DNA of 64,000 bases from Cercozoa sp. M6MM. Taxonomy: Eukaryota > Endomyxa: Ascetosporea. Positions 44,920-55,018 of the stretch are shown here, one piece after another. Below the pieces are notes generated by a model. That model worked only from the letters and a program-made list of their open reading frames with translations. It searched no databases and was not told the origin of the DNA. A program made the translations under genes and the position numbers. Location: NCBI GenBank assembly GCA_040357565.1, contig JBDODJ010000021.1. One strand, 5' to 3'. Positions within the stretch are counted from its first letter, which is position 1. Each line of letters opens with the position of its first letter.

Positions 44920-47164
44920 CTAGTAGTCGCTTTCAATCGAAGTTCTAGTCTTGTCCGGTGTTAGTGTGTCTTTGCTAACGACGCTTTGCGCACTCATAGT
45001 TTCCTCCCAATTGAGCAGTCTGCACAGAAACCATGTAAAAGCTACGATAAGTTTACTGTTACTCACGAAAAAGACAAACTGAAGGTACTCGGGAGGTATT
45101 TCACTGAGGTTCACACGGTCTTTCAGTAAGTTTACTGCTTCTTCGAGCAGTGTCTGGTATCTATACAACGCAGAATGAAAAAACGAGAGTTTTTCTGTCA
45201 AAAGCATACTTGAGAATTCGTTGGAATTGCTCGTGGCTCGCTTGTCGGAAGCTGTCGTTCTCTTTCTTGAGAATGTCACACTGCCTCTTCCATGCACTGG
45301 CAGCCAACTCACCATTTGCCTTTCTTTCGCGGAGAACGTCGTCTACGGTTTAAAGTGAATTTTAGAGGAGCACGCAGCTAAATTTACTCTCGAAGTTGTT
45401 TACTTACCTGAGTGAACACGGATCTGCAAACCTCCAGAATCGGTACTGGTGGACCTGGCATCGCCAGTTTCGATGGGTTCACGGATCGCACTTGGGGGAG
45501 TGAGCACTCGATGGTTGGTGGGTAGTGTGCTCGTTCCACTGCTCACGCTTGGCGAGACAGAGCCGCGAAAGTGCAAAGGTGTTGTCACCTCTGGACTGAC
45601 ATCGAGGTGGTTACCAGTCGAAGTCTCTGGAACACAGACATCGAGCGAATCGTCAATGGCCCCTGTCGTCATCACTCTTCTGTGCTTGCTGTGTTTACTC
45701 TTCTGCAATACAATTCGCTAATGAAACGACTTAAAGTAAATTTAAACTAAGTTTACAGTACCTTTCCCGATGACGAAGAGTTTGATGTTCGAGAAACGGA
45801 GGGGCTCGGGGCATCCGAGTTCAAGCTGCGAGAAAGGTGAAGTGCTTGTGGAAGTGAAGTGTACGTTCGGCCAATAAGCGGGCATGAACTTTGCCTCATG
45901 GGCACGAACGGCACTTTCGTGCGCTCGATCGTTGAGGAAGTACCGAACGTGAGCACCTCGAAGCCTAAGACCGCAACACACGAGATGCGATGTTTCTTGA
46001 GTAAGGTGCCGTAAAAGCTACTCACACGGAGCTTGAACATCGACAATGTACGAAGACTAAGCACAGAGCAATGGAATACTAGAAACTAAACACTAGCCCA
46101 TAGGCAAAGTGAGACACCAAGGTTTGAGCATCGCGACGCTTTGCAAACAATCGTGCGTAAGCTTCCTCGCTTGCAATCATTTTACTGGGTCCACCAGCTT
46201 TCCATCCTTTCAGAAGGTACCTAACAGTGAATTAACGTTGGAGCAACTTTAAAATTTAAATGAATGTGCAGCAGTGAAAAACTGACCGGCAATCGTGGCA
46301 GTAATGAAACCCGACGGCGACCGTCGACAGTCTCGTTCTGGCCTTCTTGAAGTCGCTGGGAATCCGATACTTCTCTGTGTCAGATGTCGTTGACGTGTGT
46401 TTTTCGCACACTGCTTCACCACAAGTGCGACAGGTGTGCAGGCCGGACAGACCCAGCATAGTGGATTTGTTGCCGCAAATTGCGCAGTGCAGGTCTACGT
46501 TCGTATGCATTCCAAAGTTCGATGCTGCGATCCTGCGAATCGGGTGTCCCACAACCCTGCGAAAAAAGAAGGGGTATATATCCTGGGAATGGACAAAAAA
46601 TCAGCCTGGAAGGATGTTGTATGTACCAATCGCCCACGCGAGCTTCAGGGTGAATGTCGAGGTCGTCCTTGCTCACTCGACAAAAGCGCATCGTAGGCCG
46701 CACTTGACGACAATACACGTCTTCAAAACAAGTGTTTTCGGCCTCGGCGACTTCTTCCAGCGCCTTGTTTCTGCACCCTAAGCACACCGTTACCTCCTCT
46801 CGGTCGCGATCTTTTTCTCCTCGCAACCACCCAGTGGGTAAACGGTAGCGTCGTGCACACAGCTCGCAATGAGGGCTGCCGCACAAGCGACAATGCCTCA
46901 AAATTCGCATGCCGCCCTGAGCACAACGGTGACACGCTCTCACATCACTTGCGTCGCTGCTCTTTCGATGCATCTTAAAATGTGAGAGCAACGAGGGGGT
47001 TCTGTGGAATCTTGAGGTCAAGTCATTTGCAGTGGGAGGTTTGTTTCTTTTTTCCTACAAGCCACGCACACGTGCCGCTCATCAGAAACAGCGAGAAATG
47101 CGGTACCTTTCCAGCGAACTCAAACTGCTTTTTGGAGCTTCGCTTTCGTCGAACAAGCAAAGCC
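44920..47164 (-). CDS. Double-FYVE, C2-like, coiled-coil protein
   Basis: FYVE fingers bind PI3P on endosomes. The first finger (46930-46770) has ACHRCAQ, RHCRLCGSPHCELCARR and VCLGCRN. The second (46500-46265) has HCAICGN, HTCRTCGEAVCEKHT and HYCHDCR; its basic R.HC motif is degenerate. After GWKAGGPSKMIASEEA, a GTGTT/TAG intron leads into SSYIVDVQAPLRGAHVRYFL and LRFSNIKLFVIGKG, which look like C2 beta strands. Then come a disordered Ser/Thr region, a coiled coil (SAWKRQCDILKKENDSFRQA) and an end TPDKTRTSIESDY. An in-frame TAG at 46079-46081 would end the FYVE part if that intron were retained, so two genes (break about 46080/46040) are the alternative. An upstream exon 47164-47107 (FDESEAPKSSLSSLE) joins in phase; the true start was not found. 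Confidence 0.68.
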
Positions 47165-47270
47165 CTTAAAAAACAATTCGTTCAAACAACTGGGTCATTG
47201 AAGTTGCTTTGTTTAAGGTTAGAGAAAGCGTAGAGTTAAAGAATAAAGATAAGGACAAACATATGGTTTG

Positions 47271-47636
47271 TGGGAAAGCACCAAGACATCAGCAAGTTTC
47301 GCTCCACATCCTCTCGCTGCGATTGTGAGGCTGATGGCCGCCCACGTGGCATTTTTCTAGCTCGCTGGCGTAGACAGGCAACTCACAGATCCTGTGGATG
47401 CTTCTTCTCGCAGCTTTGCTTTTTCCACAATCGCGCAGACAATGCCGCTCTGGAAGAAACGCTCAGAGCGGGCAGATAAAAACGAAACCCCGACCAGCAG
47501 CCACGGTGCCTGACCCGAATGACTGACTCGGCGAAACCATGAGTCATGCTTTAGCTCCCGTGCTAGCAACTGAAGGTGAAAGCCGAAGGCGGGTTTCGCC
47601 TCTATCTCTACTAGGATCTGGTGTGAATCTTTGACA
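47271..47636 (-). CDS. Possible 5' exons of the FYVE gene or a separate small gene
   Basis: Two segments look coding and join in phase: 47636-47387 (ILVEIEAKPAFGFHLQLLAR, SWFRRVSHSGQAPWLLVGVS, CAIVEKAKLREEAST) and 47356-47271 (NATWAAISLTIAARGCGAKL). A GTGAGT donor and TAG acceptor separate them. No family recognised. The join to the next FYVE exon is not in phase with any site I could choose, so attachment is uncertain. Confidence 0.35.
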
Positions 47637-47807
47637 CTGTTCCGGGAGCTTGATGGATAAATTTATGCGCGTCCTCCAGTCCGAGCGTGAGGTCGGACGA
47701 TGCAGGAACCTGGCTTTTGTCATCTGAGCAAGTGCCTGTTTCCAGTTTTCCACTGAAAACACGCATAAAAGCGAGAGTTGACGTTAAACAACTTGCATTT
47801 GAGTGAA

Positions 47808-49648
47808 ATGACGTCTACGACTCCTGAGTTTGCCACCGCCGCATTGTCCACGCTATTTTCAACGACACCAAGCAGGTAACTCACAGCAACGTTTCGTCTA
47901 CGCTCGACGTTTGTTTTTAGCTTCGCGGATGTCTCCGACCGACCGTCGTTTGTGCTCAACTTTACCTTTGGTGTGACTCTCGATACTTTGGTAAGGTTTC
48001 AGAATGCCTGTAACTTAAACTTACATGTTCTGTTTTTGTTGACTTTCCACGAAAGCATTTGTTTGTGGAGAACAGAACACTAGCAACAATGGTGCCGATC
48101 TTCGCCTCGACATTCTCAACAGCACTCCTTACGCATGGGTGCCACTGCCTGGAGCGATTTTGTCCTACACACTTGAGCCTGATAGAAACACGTGAGTTCT
48201 TTAGCAGGTTTTGGAGTTCCGTCCGATTGTGTGTTCATTCCCGGGCCTCAAATTCCTGTTGCAGACCTGGGATTCACTACGATTTTGGCGACAATTACTC
48301 GGTCGAAGCGACAGTGACCAACGCAAGAACAATGGAGACTAGCAGCACTCTGTCTTTCGCTGACTCTCTGACAGCACAGTTTCCAATTTCGCCCCCTTTC
48401 GCCTGCACTACCGGTTGCAGTCACGCGAATGCGCAGTGTGCTCCCGCGGGCTTCAGTTTGATTGAAAGGTCTGTCAGGTAAGTGTGCTCTCGAGTCTCGG
48501 TGTTCATCAGTGTGAACTCCCAAGATCAAGGTGCACGACTGCAGAGCCAGCATAGCTTCCGGCAACGCTACGACAGTGCCCGGGAAGTGCTACTGCACGC
48601 CTGGGTTCGGTGGCAGGAGGTGCACTGTCGATCGCAGATGCGTAGCAGGACAAACTGCCACACGAGGCAGTGCGTGCGAACAAAACGGCGATGTACTCTT
48701 TGTTATGGCCACACAAGGTAATTTATCTTTGCTTTGCGAGTACCATGAACTAAGCGCTGTCATTGATATTAATTTCATTTTGTCTGCCTTTTCAGTGGCG
48801 GTTGCATCGCAAGCTGAAGCCGAAACTATGCGTGATCTGGGGTTTTCACAACTCGCACTCGTGGACGAATACCTCGTTGCTTTGTACTGTCCCTGCAAAT
48901 CTGACTGCTGCGATGGACGGGAGATTTTAACCTAAATTTAATTTTTCATATAAAAGGAAGCAACCGGAGGTGTTCTACGCAAACAACGAGCCAAAGTTTG
49001 AGTTTGTGGTGTCCACGAAGCGCGACACAAGCGATGGAACGCTCCAATTGCTCCTTCTGGCACCAATGTCTGGAGCACCGCAAGTGCTGGACGAACTACG
49101 AAGGGCAGAGAGGTTCATGATGAGAAACCGCGACTTGTTTCGCCGTTGGTCTATTCTGGGCAACTTCGTGATGGTTCTTTCCTTTCGCCTCACTGTCGTA
49201 TGTAGCTAAACGTATCATTCTTGATTTATTCACAGATAACGACATCAATCGCAGTGGGAACCACAACTACAACGACAACAACGACAGCGCCACCTGTCCC
49301 GGTCGATTCGGCGTCCAGTCCAGCCGCCAACGCTTTCTTGGTCGCCGGAGCTGCCGTGTTGTGCCTTGCTCTTTGCATGATCACATGCTTGTGGTACTAC
49401 ATACATACTGACTGTTGAGCTCGAGAGGAAGGGGAGGATGGACGGCAATGGTAAACTTATACAACATCTAACTGTTTAATCGGTGTAGTGGCCAAGACCA
49501 AGGCTCACGTTCCACAAACGTCGTGGTTGCCAAGAAACGCCTTAAAGAGTCTGAAGACACCGAAAGTCACCCAACCGGCGTATTCGTTGAAGAGCCTGAA
49601 GACATCGACAATCATCCAGCCGACGAATTCGTTGAAGAGTTGGGATGA
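47808..49648 (+). CDS. EGF-like single-pass membrane protein
   Basis: No named family. Small exons join to a protein with N-glycosylation sites (NFTF, NSTP, NATT, NTSL, NLTA). One EGF-like module follows: CTTGCSHANAQC, then GKCYCTPGFGGRRC, then RRCVAGQ (48410-48660). A juxtamembrane region reads NNEPKFEFVVSTKRDTSDGT and LLLLAPMSGAPQVLDELRRA. Then come a mucin-like Thr run (nine consecutive Thr) with APPVPVD, and a memb helix AFLVAGAAVLCLALCMITCL (49345-49404). The acidic tail has two similar units, THPTGVFVEEPED-like SHPTGVFVEEPED and NHPADEFVEE, ending ELG at the stop 49646-49648. A typical signal peptide is not obvious at MTSTTPEFATAALSTLF, so an upstream exon is likely. The layout is type I. 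Confidence 0.62.
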
Positions 49649-50096
49649 GACACAGAAAGTCACCCAGCTTCAAGCTCTTCTAAAATTTAGTTTATAGTCG
49701 AGTAGATCGTAGGGTAGCAACATCGCCTGCTCGGAATGGCTTATACCCGTATCGTACAATTGCAACGCCGGCTCAGCTGTGTGACTCGGCGAATAACGCG
49801 TGCGCACTTGCAGCGTCCGGTGCGCGCAATCAACCATCGCATGGCGTGGGTGCGGTACCGTAAGATTTGATTGATTGCTTGAAAATGAAACTAAGTTTAA
49901 GACGAGCGCAAACGAAATATATTAACGTACTTCGCGTCGGTTCGCGATATTTGCATCATACAGTCGCACGAAAATCGAAAATCCGACGCAATTTCGCGTC
50001 AGTTCACGCAGGTCGCGTGAACGCACGTGTTCGTCGCGGACCGTACCTTTGTACGGAAACGAGACTGGTGTGCTGGGTAGAAGTCAGGTGACTGAA
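49649..50096. other. Convergent 3' region
   Basis: About 450 bp between the stops of the EGF-like gene (plus) and the transporter (minus). Small frames only; nothing I can support as a gene. Confidence 0.45.
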
Positions 50097-52171
50097 TCAA
50101 TCGCACGCCGTCGGCGACACCATGGCAGTCACGACAGTGCCGAGAATTCCCTACAGTGGCATTAAGTGACATCTGGGTCAGTGTGTGGGGTTAAAAAGAG
50201 TACCGTGACAGTGCCAAAGACGAGCATGCCGTAGGCCAAGTACGTCAAGAGTTTTGGTCGCTGTGTCACGAGACGCAGGTAGATGAGCGACGGGAAGACA
50301 TACACGACGAGCGAGCCCACGATGGCGCCCTGGAATCCCAGGATCTTCTCGACCTACCGGAGGAGGGTAAAGATCCAAGGGGAGGGTACAAGGGGAAAGG
50401 GGTACAAAAGGGTTACCTGCGGGAACACGACGGCAAAGAACACCGCCGAAACCACCAACGACACTGTTTGAATCACATGTCGTTTGCGTGTCCACACCGC
50501 CTTTGGGAAGAAGAGTCCTGGGGGCAGAAGGGTAGCAAGAGTAAGAAGGTGGGAGGCGGGCGGGGGGGGCGCCCCAAACTACCGTCAAAGTTGTGACGAG
50601 CAGCCGAGAACGGCAGCGGGAAGGTGCACACGAGACACGCCGCCATCAGAAGTCGCGCCACTGTGGAGAAACTATTGTTCGGCAGCGACGACAGCACCTG
50701 GGACGGGGGGGGGGGGGTAAAGTGTGGAGGACAAAGGAAAGGGAGCTACCTCGCCACACACGTCGTTGCCAAACTGCAAATAGCCAGCGAGTGCAGCACT
50801 CGCATAGACTAGGAAGCACGCCGCCATGGCTTGCATGCTCACACTGCCGAACTTTGCTGGTGACTTGTTCTTCAGTTCGGCTGCACCACAGACAATTCCC
50901 TTTTATCCTTACCCTCCGAGAAAGTGCCCCCAGAAAGTACACCAACCATAGAAGCGGGGTGCATTGTAGTGCATCGTGTAGGCAACGTTCATGATGGAGA
51001 TGGCCACAAAGAGACCGCCGTCGAGTCGGAACACGTCGACACTCGGATGCACGCCATTCTGAATGGCCGTCACCAGCACCAGCAGTGCCGAGTACGATAT
51101 ACTCAGCACGCCTAACAGCGACGCGTGTCTCAACTGGAAGGGGGTGGGGGGCAAATCGGTAAAGAGGGGGTAACGGGGGGGGGGGGGGGGGGGNNNNNNN
51201 NNNNNNNNNNNNNNNNNNNNNNNNNNNNNNNNNNNNNNNNNNNNNNNNNNNNNNNNNNNNNNNNNNNNNNNNNNNNNNNNNNNNNNNNNNNNNGGGGGGG
51301 GGGGGGTAAAGTACAGCATGCAAGTCGCGCAACAACGCGAGCGGCAAGCAAAACGTCAACACAATCAGCGGCACGAAAAAGTCGCGATTCGACACCAGTC
51401 GAACAAACGCACTTTCACTCGGCAAAAGCCACTCTCGCAGCACCGGCTGGAGGGGGGGGGCAAGGGAGGGGGTAAAGGTATCAGGGGTAAAGAACAAGCA
51501 TAACTTACAGTGAGAAAGTCGCCAATCAGAACACCCTAAAATACATTTAAAAAAAACAGTATAGCTGTGAAAACTGTATCCGCTTTAAAAGCAACAAGTA
51601 CAATACATAGGACACGACAGCCGAGTAGGTGCAGAAGAAGAGCGCGACGTTCACTACGCGCGACGAAGTGATCGCCTGCACGAAAACGTTCGATGACGGT
51701 CGCAACTCGTCAGTCGCAACGCTCGAAAACGCGCCTTCAGCGTCGTTTTCGACATCGCTGCGCGAACTTTCGTGCTGAATAAGCGGTTTCTGCGAATCTT
51801 CGGTGACATTTCGCGGAAAAGCGCGCTGCCACAGTCCGTGAAACGTGAAAATCTTGCGCTCTTCCGACGCGCACGAAATGAAGTACAGGGCCGCCACGGC
51901 CAGACTGCCCGTCAGTAAAGTCAAAAACACGCCCGGCAGTGCTAAGAGACAGATTCGCAGTTTTTGCAAACAACTTTGTTTGAATGATCAGTTCACATTT
52001 GAAGGAAAAAAGCTACCGGAGGCACGAGCGAAAGCCCAAGGCAAAACCAGCAGGCCGGATCCTAAAAATTCAGCTGTCAACTGATTAAAGGGGGGGGGGG
52101 CACGGCAAGGGTCAACCTAAAACGTTGTTGACGATATTCGTCACGGTTGACTTGTTCGATGCTTTGTTCAT
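50097..52171 (-). CDS. Amino acid/auxin permease family transporter (SLC38-like)
   Basis: Proton- or sodium-coupled amino acid transporter of the AAAP family in the plasma or lysosomal membrane. Exon 1 (52171) gives MNKASNKSTVTNIVNNVLG, joined to GSGLLVLPWAFARAS, the hallmark first unwound helix (N..N...G.GLL.LP.A). Further helices include ALPGVFLTLLTGSLAVAALY, NVALFFCTYSAVVSYVLYL, GVLIGDFLT, DFFVPLIVLTFCLPLALLRD, LLGVLSISYSALLVLVTAIQ and the conserved AYTMHYNAPRFY (like FNCH.N....Y). Then come MAACFLVYASAALAGYLQFG, LVCTFPLPFSAARH, and the last helices ending VTAMVSPTACD. About 11 helices in total. A large hydrophilic acidic loop (SRSDVENDAEGAFSS) sits between helices 2 and 3. One intron contains the 100-base gap at 51194-51293. 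Confidence 0.87.
51165..51308. repeat. Poly-G/GGGGTAAA array around a 100-base gap
   Basis: G runs flank N at 51194-51293 in a transporter intron; C-rich on the coding strand like the other arrays. Confidence 0.9.
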
Positions 52172-52485
52172 CGTGATACCCTCCCGTCGGCATCTAACGA
52201 ATGGCACAAAGACCATATAACCGGTTGAGCACCAGCCCCGGAGCAGAAGAAAAGCAAGCACCGCTCTGCGATTTCGGCATCAACATCCACCTCTCCCCGA
52301 TCAGAAACCCGATATATCTCGACATTTTCAGTCATTTTTATGAGCACGAGTGTGCTCGCACTGACTGACGTCGCGGACAGCACTCGGCAACGCCAGAATT
52401 TGACACCTACGCAGTTTATTATTCTGATTGATTCTAGTTAAAGGAGCGGTTGGACAGCATCATTTCCAGATCTTTTGCTCTAAAA
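52172..52485. other. Short intergenic region
   Basis: About 310 bp between two minus-strand genes, upstream of the transporter. No supported gene; probably the transporter promoter and the 3' end of the upstream gene. Confidence 0.45.
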
Positions 52486-54756
52486 CTACTCAGTCACAGC
52501 CTGGGCGCGGAGCTGAGTGCTGCTAATTTGAATGTCGCATTTAGCACGCGGAATCTGCAAACAAAACGTCACTTGCGGGGTCGGGAAAAAGAAAAGCAGA
52601 CAAACCAACCTCAATAAAAATGTCGCGCAGTGTCTCAGGCAGCGCACAGTGCTCCACAATGTCAGAACACACGAAATCGTGGCCATTGAGCGACCTGAAT
52701 GCGACCAGGAAAGCGCAACCGAGAGCTTTGATTTCTGCAAAAGCAGCGCTGAGCTGCTTGTCGCAGCTGCCGTAGTATTTTGGATCCACCAGTCTCTGCA
52801 AGTTGCTTCTTTTATCATGATCCTGCCTTTCACATGTCAGTACCTGCAAAGTGTCGCCTCCGATCACAAAGCACGAGTTCGGGTACAAACGCGCCTTGTG
52901 CAGAAAGTATGGCGCGTGTCTCGACACCAACGTCGACACGCGCTCGCAATCTACACACACAGAGACCCAACCGATTGTTGTCTCATACTTTACGTGAGTC
53001 AGATGATACCAGTGAAACCGTCTTTGGTTCCGGCAAAAATGCCAACAATACGCTTTCGCAACTCGTCAGTTCCGATGGCCTGAAAAATGCAAAACATCGA
53101 ATTCGCCGCACAATTTGAAATTCCACGAAATTTGAGCGAAAACGCACTTGCTTGTCCGCATTCTCGGCACCGATTTCGAAAATTACTTCATGCGGTTCCT
53201 ATAGAGTAAAGGAGTGAATAAAGACTCGAGTGAAAGGTCGTGCAAATCCTACCGAGTACAGTGCCTGACTCTGTGAGAGTGCAGCACGTGCCAGAGCAAG
53301 ATGACCGTCGTGCAACGGAGCGAAACTGCCGCACACGATGAGTCGTTTTGTTTGGGTTGCACCGCCTGTTCAAGAGGTGTGCAGAGGTAAGAAAGATAAA
53401 ACTGAAGTCCTTCAAAATTGCTCTACCGAAAAACGTGTCCAAATGTGCACTGACCGGACTCAGGAACTGCACGAAATGCGGCTGCTCGTATTCGCTATTG
53501 TCACAAACTGATGTATCCAGGCTGAGAAGAAAAAAACACGAAAAATACAGAAAATATACAACAAAGTGTCAAGCGGATGTTTGCTGCAGATGGGCGGCGA
53601 CAAAACAAGTTTGTCCGGCGGCAGCAAGTCGACCGAATCGAACGAGATCGTCGTTTTCGTCGAATCGTCGCACAAATCGAAAAGAGCGTCACTTTCGATT
53701 ATTTTCGTCACGGCGTGAGTCACCACTGACACCAGCACTACACCAGAGGTAAATAGGGGGGGGGGGCAAAGGGGCGAAAGGAAGGGTTGAGCAGACGCAC
53801 TGTGCTCTTCCGAGAAGCGGTCGCGCATGTTGCGAGCGAAAGTGAGCGACAGATTTCGTGTGGAATTGCGCGTCGCCACAGTCTGCCGAAATTAAGAAAC
53901 TCAAGAACAAGAAGAAAAGCAAAAGCAAGAGCAATAAGGAAACACTACGACATGCGCACGGTTGTTGCCGCGTCGCGGAACACTGGTGGAAAGTGCCGCC
54001 GTCACACCGACACCCACGGGCTCTTGAACCGCACTACGCAGACTCAAACAACCCAATTAGACTTAACTAAAGTCAAAACTTCCAGCAACTCACAGAATTC
54101 AAAGCAACCCACAACGCAACCGTCAACTCAGCACAATGAAAGGAGGACAGTACGAGTTCGAGTAGAAGATTGCGCGTTTCAAAGCGACTTTCGCAAGTCG
54201 TTGCGCCGTTTCAACCGAGGCGAATGAAGCTATGGCGGAAGCTGCATCTTCGCCATCGCACAGCAAATGTTCCGTGTTGCTTCGAGAGTCTAATTCAAAA
54301 AAAAAACGAAACTGAATCAAAAGAAACTTCAACTGCAGTTGAAGGTGGACAAAAGTTACACGACACTTCGCCTCCCAGCAGCACTTTCGACGCACCGGCG
54401 ACGGACGAGAAGGCCGAAAGCACACCGCTGCCGTTTCCGGCCACGCAGAAAAACAACGCCGGATCGCGCAAAACTCGTTTTTGCGGCGCGTTTTCTAGTT
54501 TCTTGTGCTTCGCCTCACGTTTCTCGAGCTCGTCCAGAAGCTGCCGCACGCTTTCTTTCGAGTGCACGACGTTGCTGATCACGGCGTTGTGCAAGCGACG
54601 TGCGTGTACACGCCAAGCATACCGTACAGCGAGGAAGGGGGCCAGCATGATCACAAACGAGATTGTCTGCGAGAAAGCAGGTCACAAAAAACATATATCA
54701 AAATAACCCAAATATCCAATTACCAGTATTTGCCATAAAGGCAGCACTTCATTCAT
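52486..54756 (-). CDS. CinA-like domain fused to nucleotidylyltransferase, with N-terminal membrane segment
   Basis: A plant/protist-type fusion of a CinA C-terminal-like domain with an NMNAT-like nucleotidylyltransferase. The start MNEVLPLWQIL joins TISFVIMLAPFLAVRYAW, a hydrophobic segment, then a coiled coil (VRQLLDELEKREAKHKKLEN). The CinA-like part reads DPALFFCVAGNGSGVLSAFS, VAGASKVLLGGEVS, ETAQRLAKVALKRA, VGVGVTAALSTSVPRRGNNR-AHV and LSLTFARNMRDRF, as in CinA (GV.VTA.LAT..PKRG..R...). After an acidic helical linker comes the transferase: TKRLIVCGSFAPLHDGHLAL with the HxGH-type PLHDGH motif, LYPNSCFVIGGDTLQRLVDP-KYYG and the end ISSTQLR (the ISST.R motif). The best plant relatives are uncharacterised. 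Splice joins at the GGEVS exon are least certain. The predicted N-terminal anchor is not typical of the family. Confidence 0.8.
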
Positions 54757-55018
54757 TCTATGGTGTCAAACTAACACCTAGACGCTGAAACAATAGTTAG
54801 ATCGACGACAAGTGCACCCTAGAAAAAAGAAAACTGTAGCCACTGCTTGTGGCTACAGTTTGCTTTTTTCGTGTTCTTGCGAAACACGATGTTGAATAGA
54901 GTGTGGACTCGTTGTGTTCAAAGGTAAACTGTGGTACTACTTGCGCGCACGGAGACCGCCGTGTGCTGCTGTCGTTTGAAATCAATATTTTTTGTTTTTT
55001 TGTTTCAGATTCCGTCCA
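54757..55018. promoter_or_regulatory. Divergent promoter region with a strong palindrome
   Basis: 262 bp between the divergent starts of the CinA-nucleotidyltransferase and AIMP1-like genes. It contains the 22-bp-arm inverted repeat 54822-54870. A T-rich TTTTTTGTTTTTTTGTTTCAG tract before the AIMP1 ATG is the acceptor of a 5' UTR intron. Confidence 0.5.
54822..54870. repeat. Near-perfect hairpin, 22-bp arms, 5-base loop
   Basis: AAACTGTAGCCAC (54831-54843) pairs exactly with GTGGCTACAGTTT (54849-54861). Outside it, GAAAAAAG (54822-54829) pairs with CTTTTTTC (54863-54870) across one A/G mismatch. Confidence 0.9.

Noticed and set aside
45753-46040. Independent gene starting MFKLR at 46040 in a second frame
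   Set aside because: The alternative frame gives C2-like beta strands and joins the FYVE exons in phase, which is more coherent; the two-gene reading is kept as a finding.
53901-54756. Separate small membrane protein gene
   Set aside because: Its VGVGVTAALSTSVPRRG and GNGSGVLSAFS motifs are the CinA-like half of the nucleotidyltransferase gene and join it in phase.
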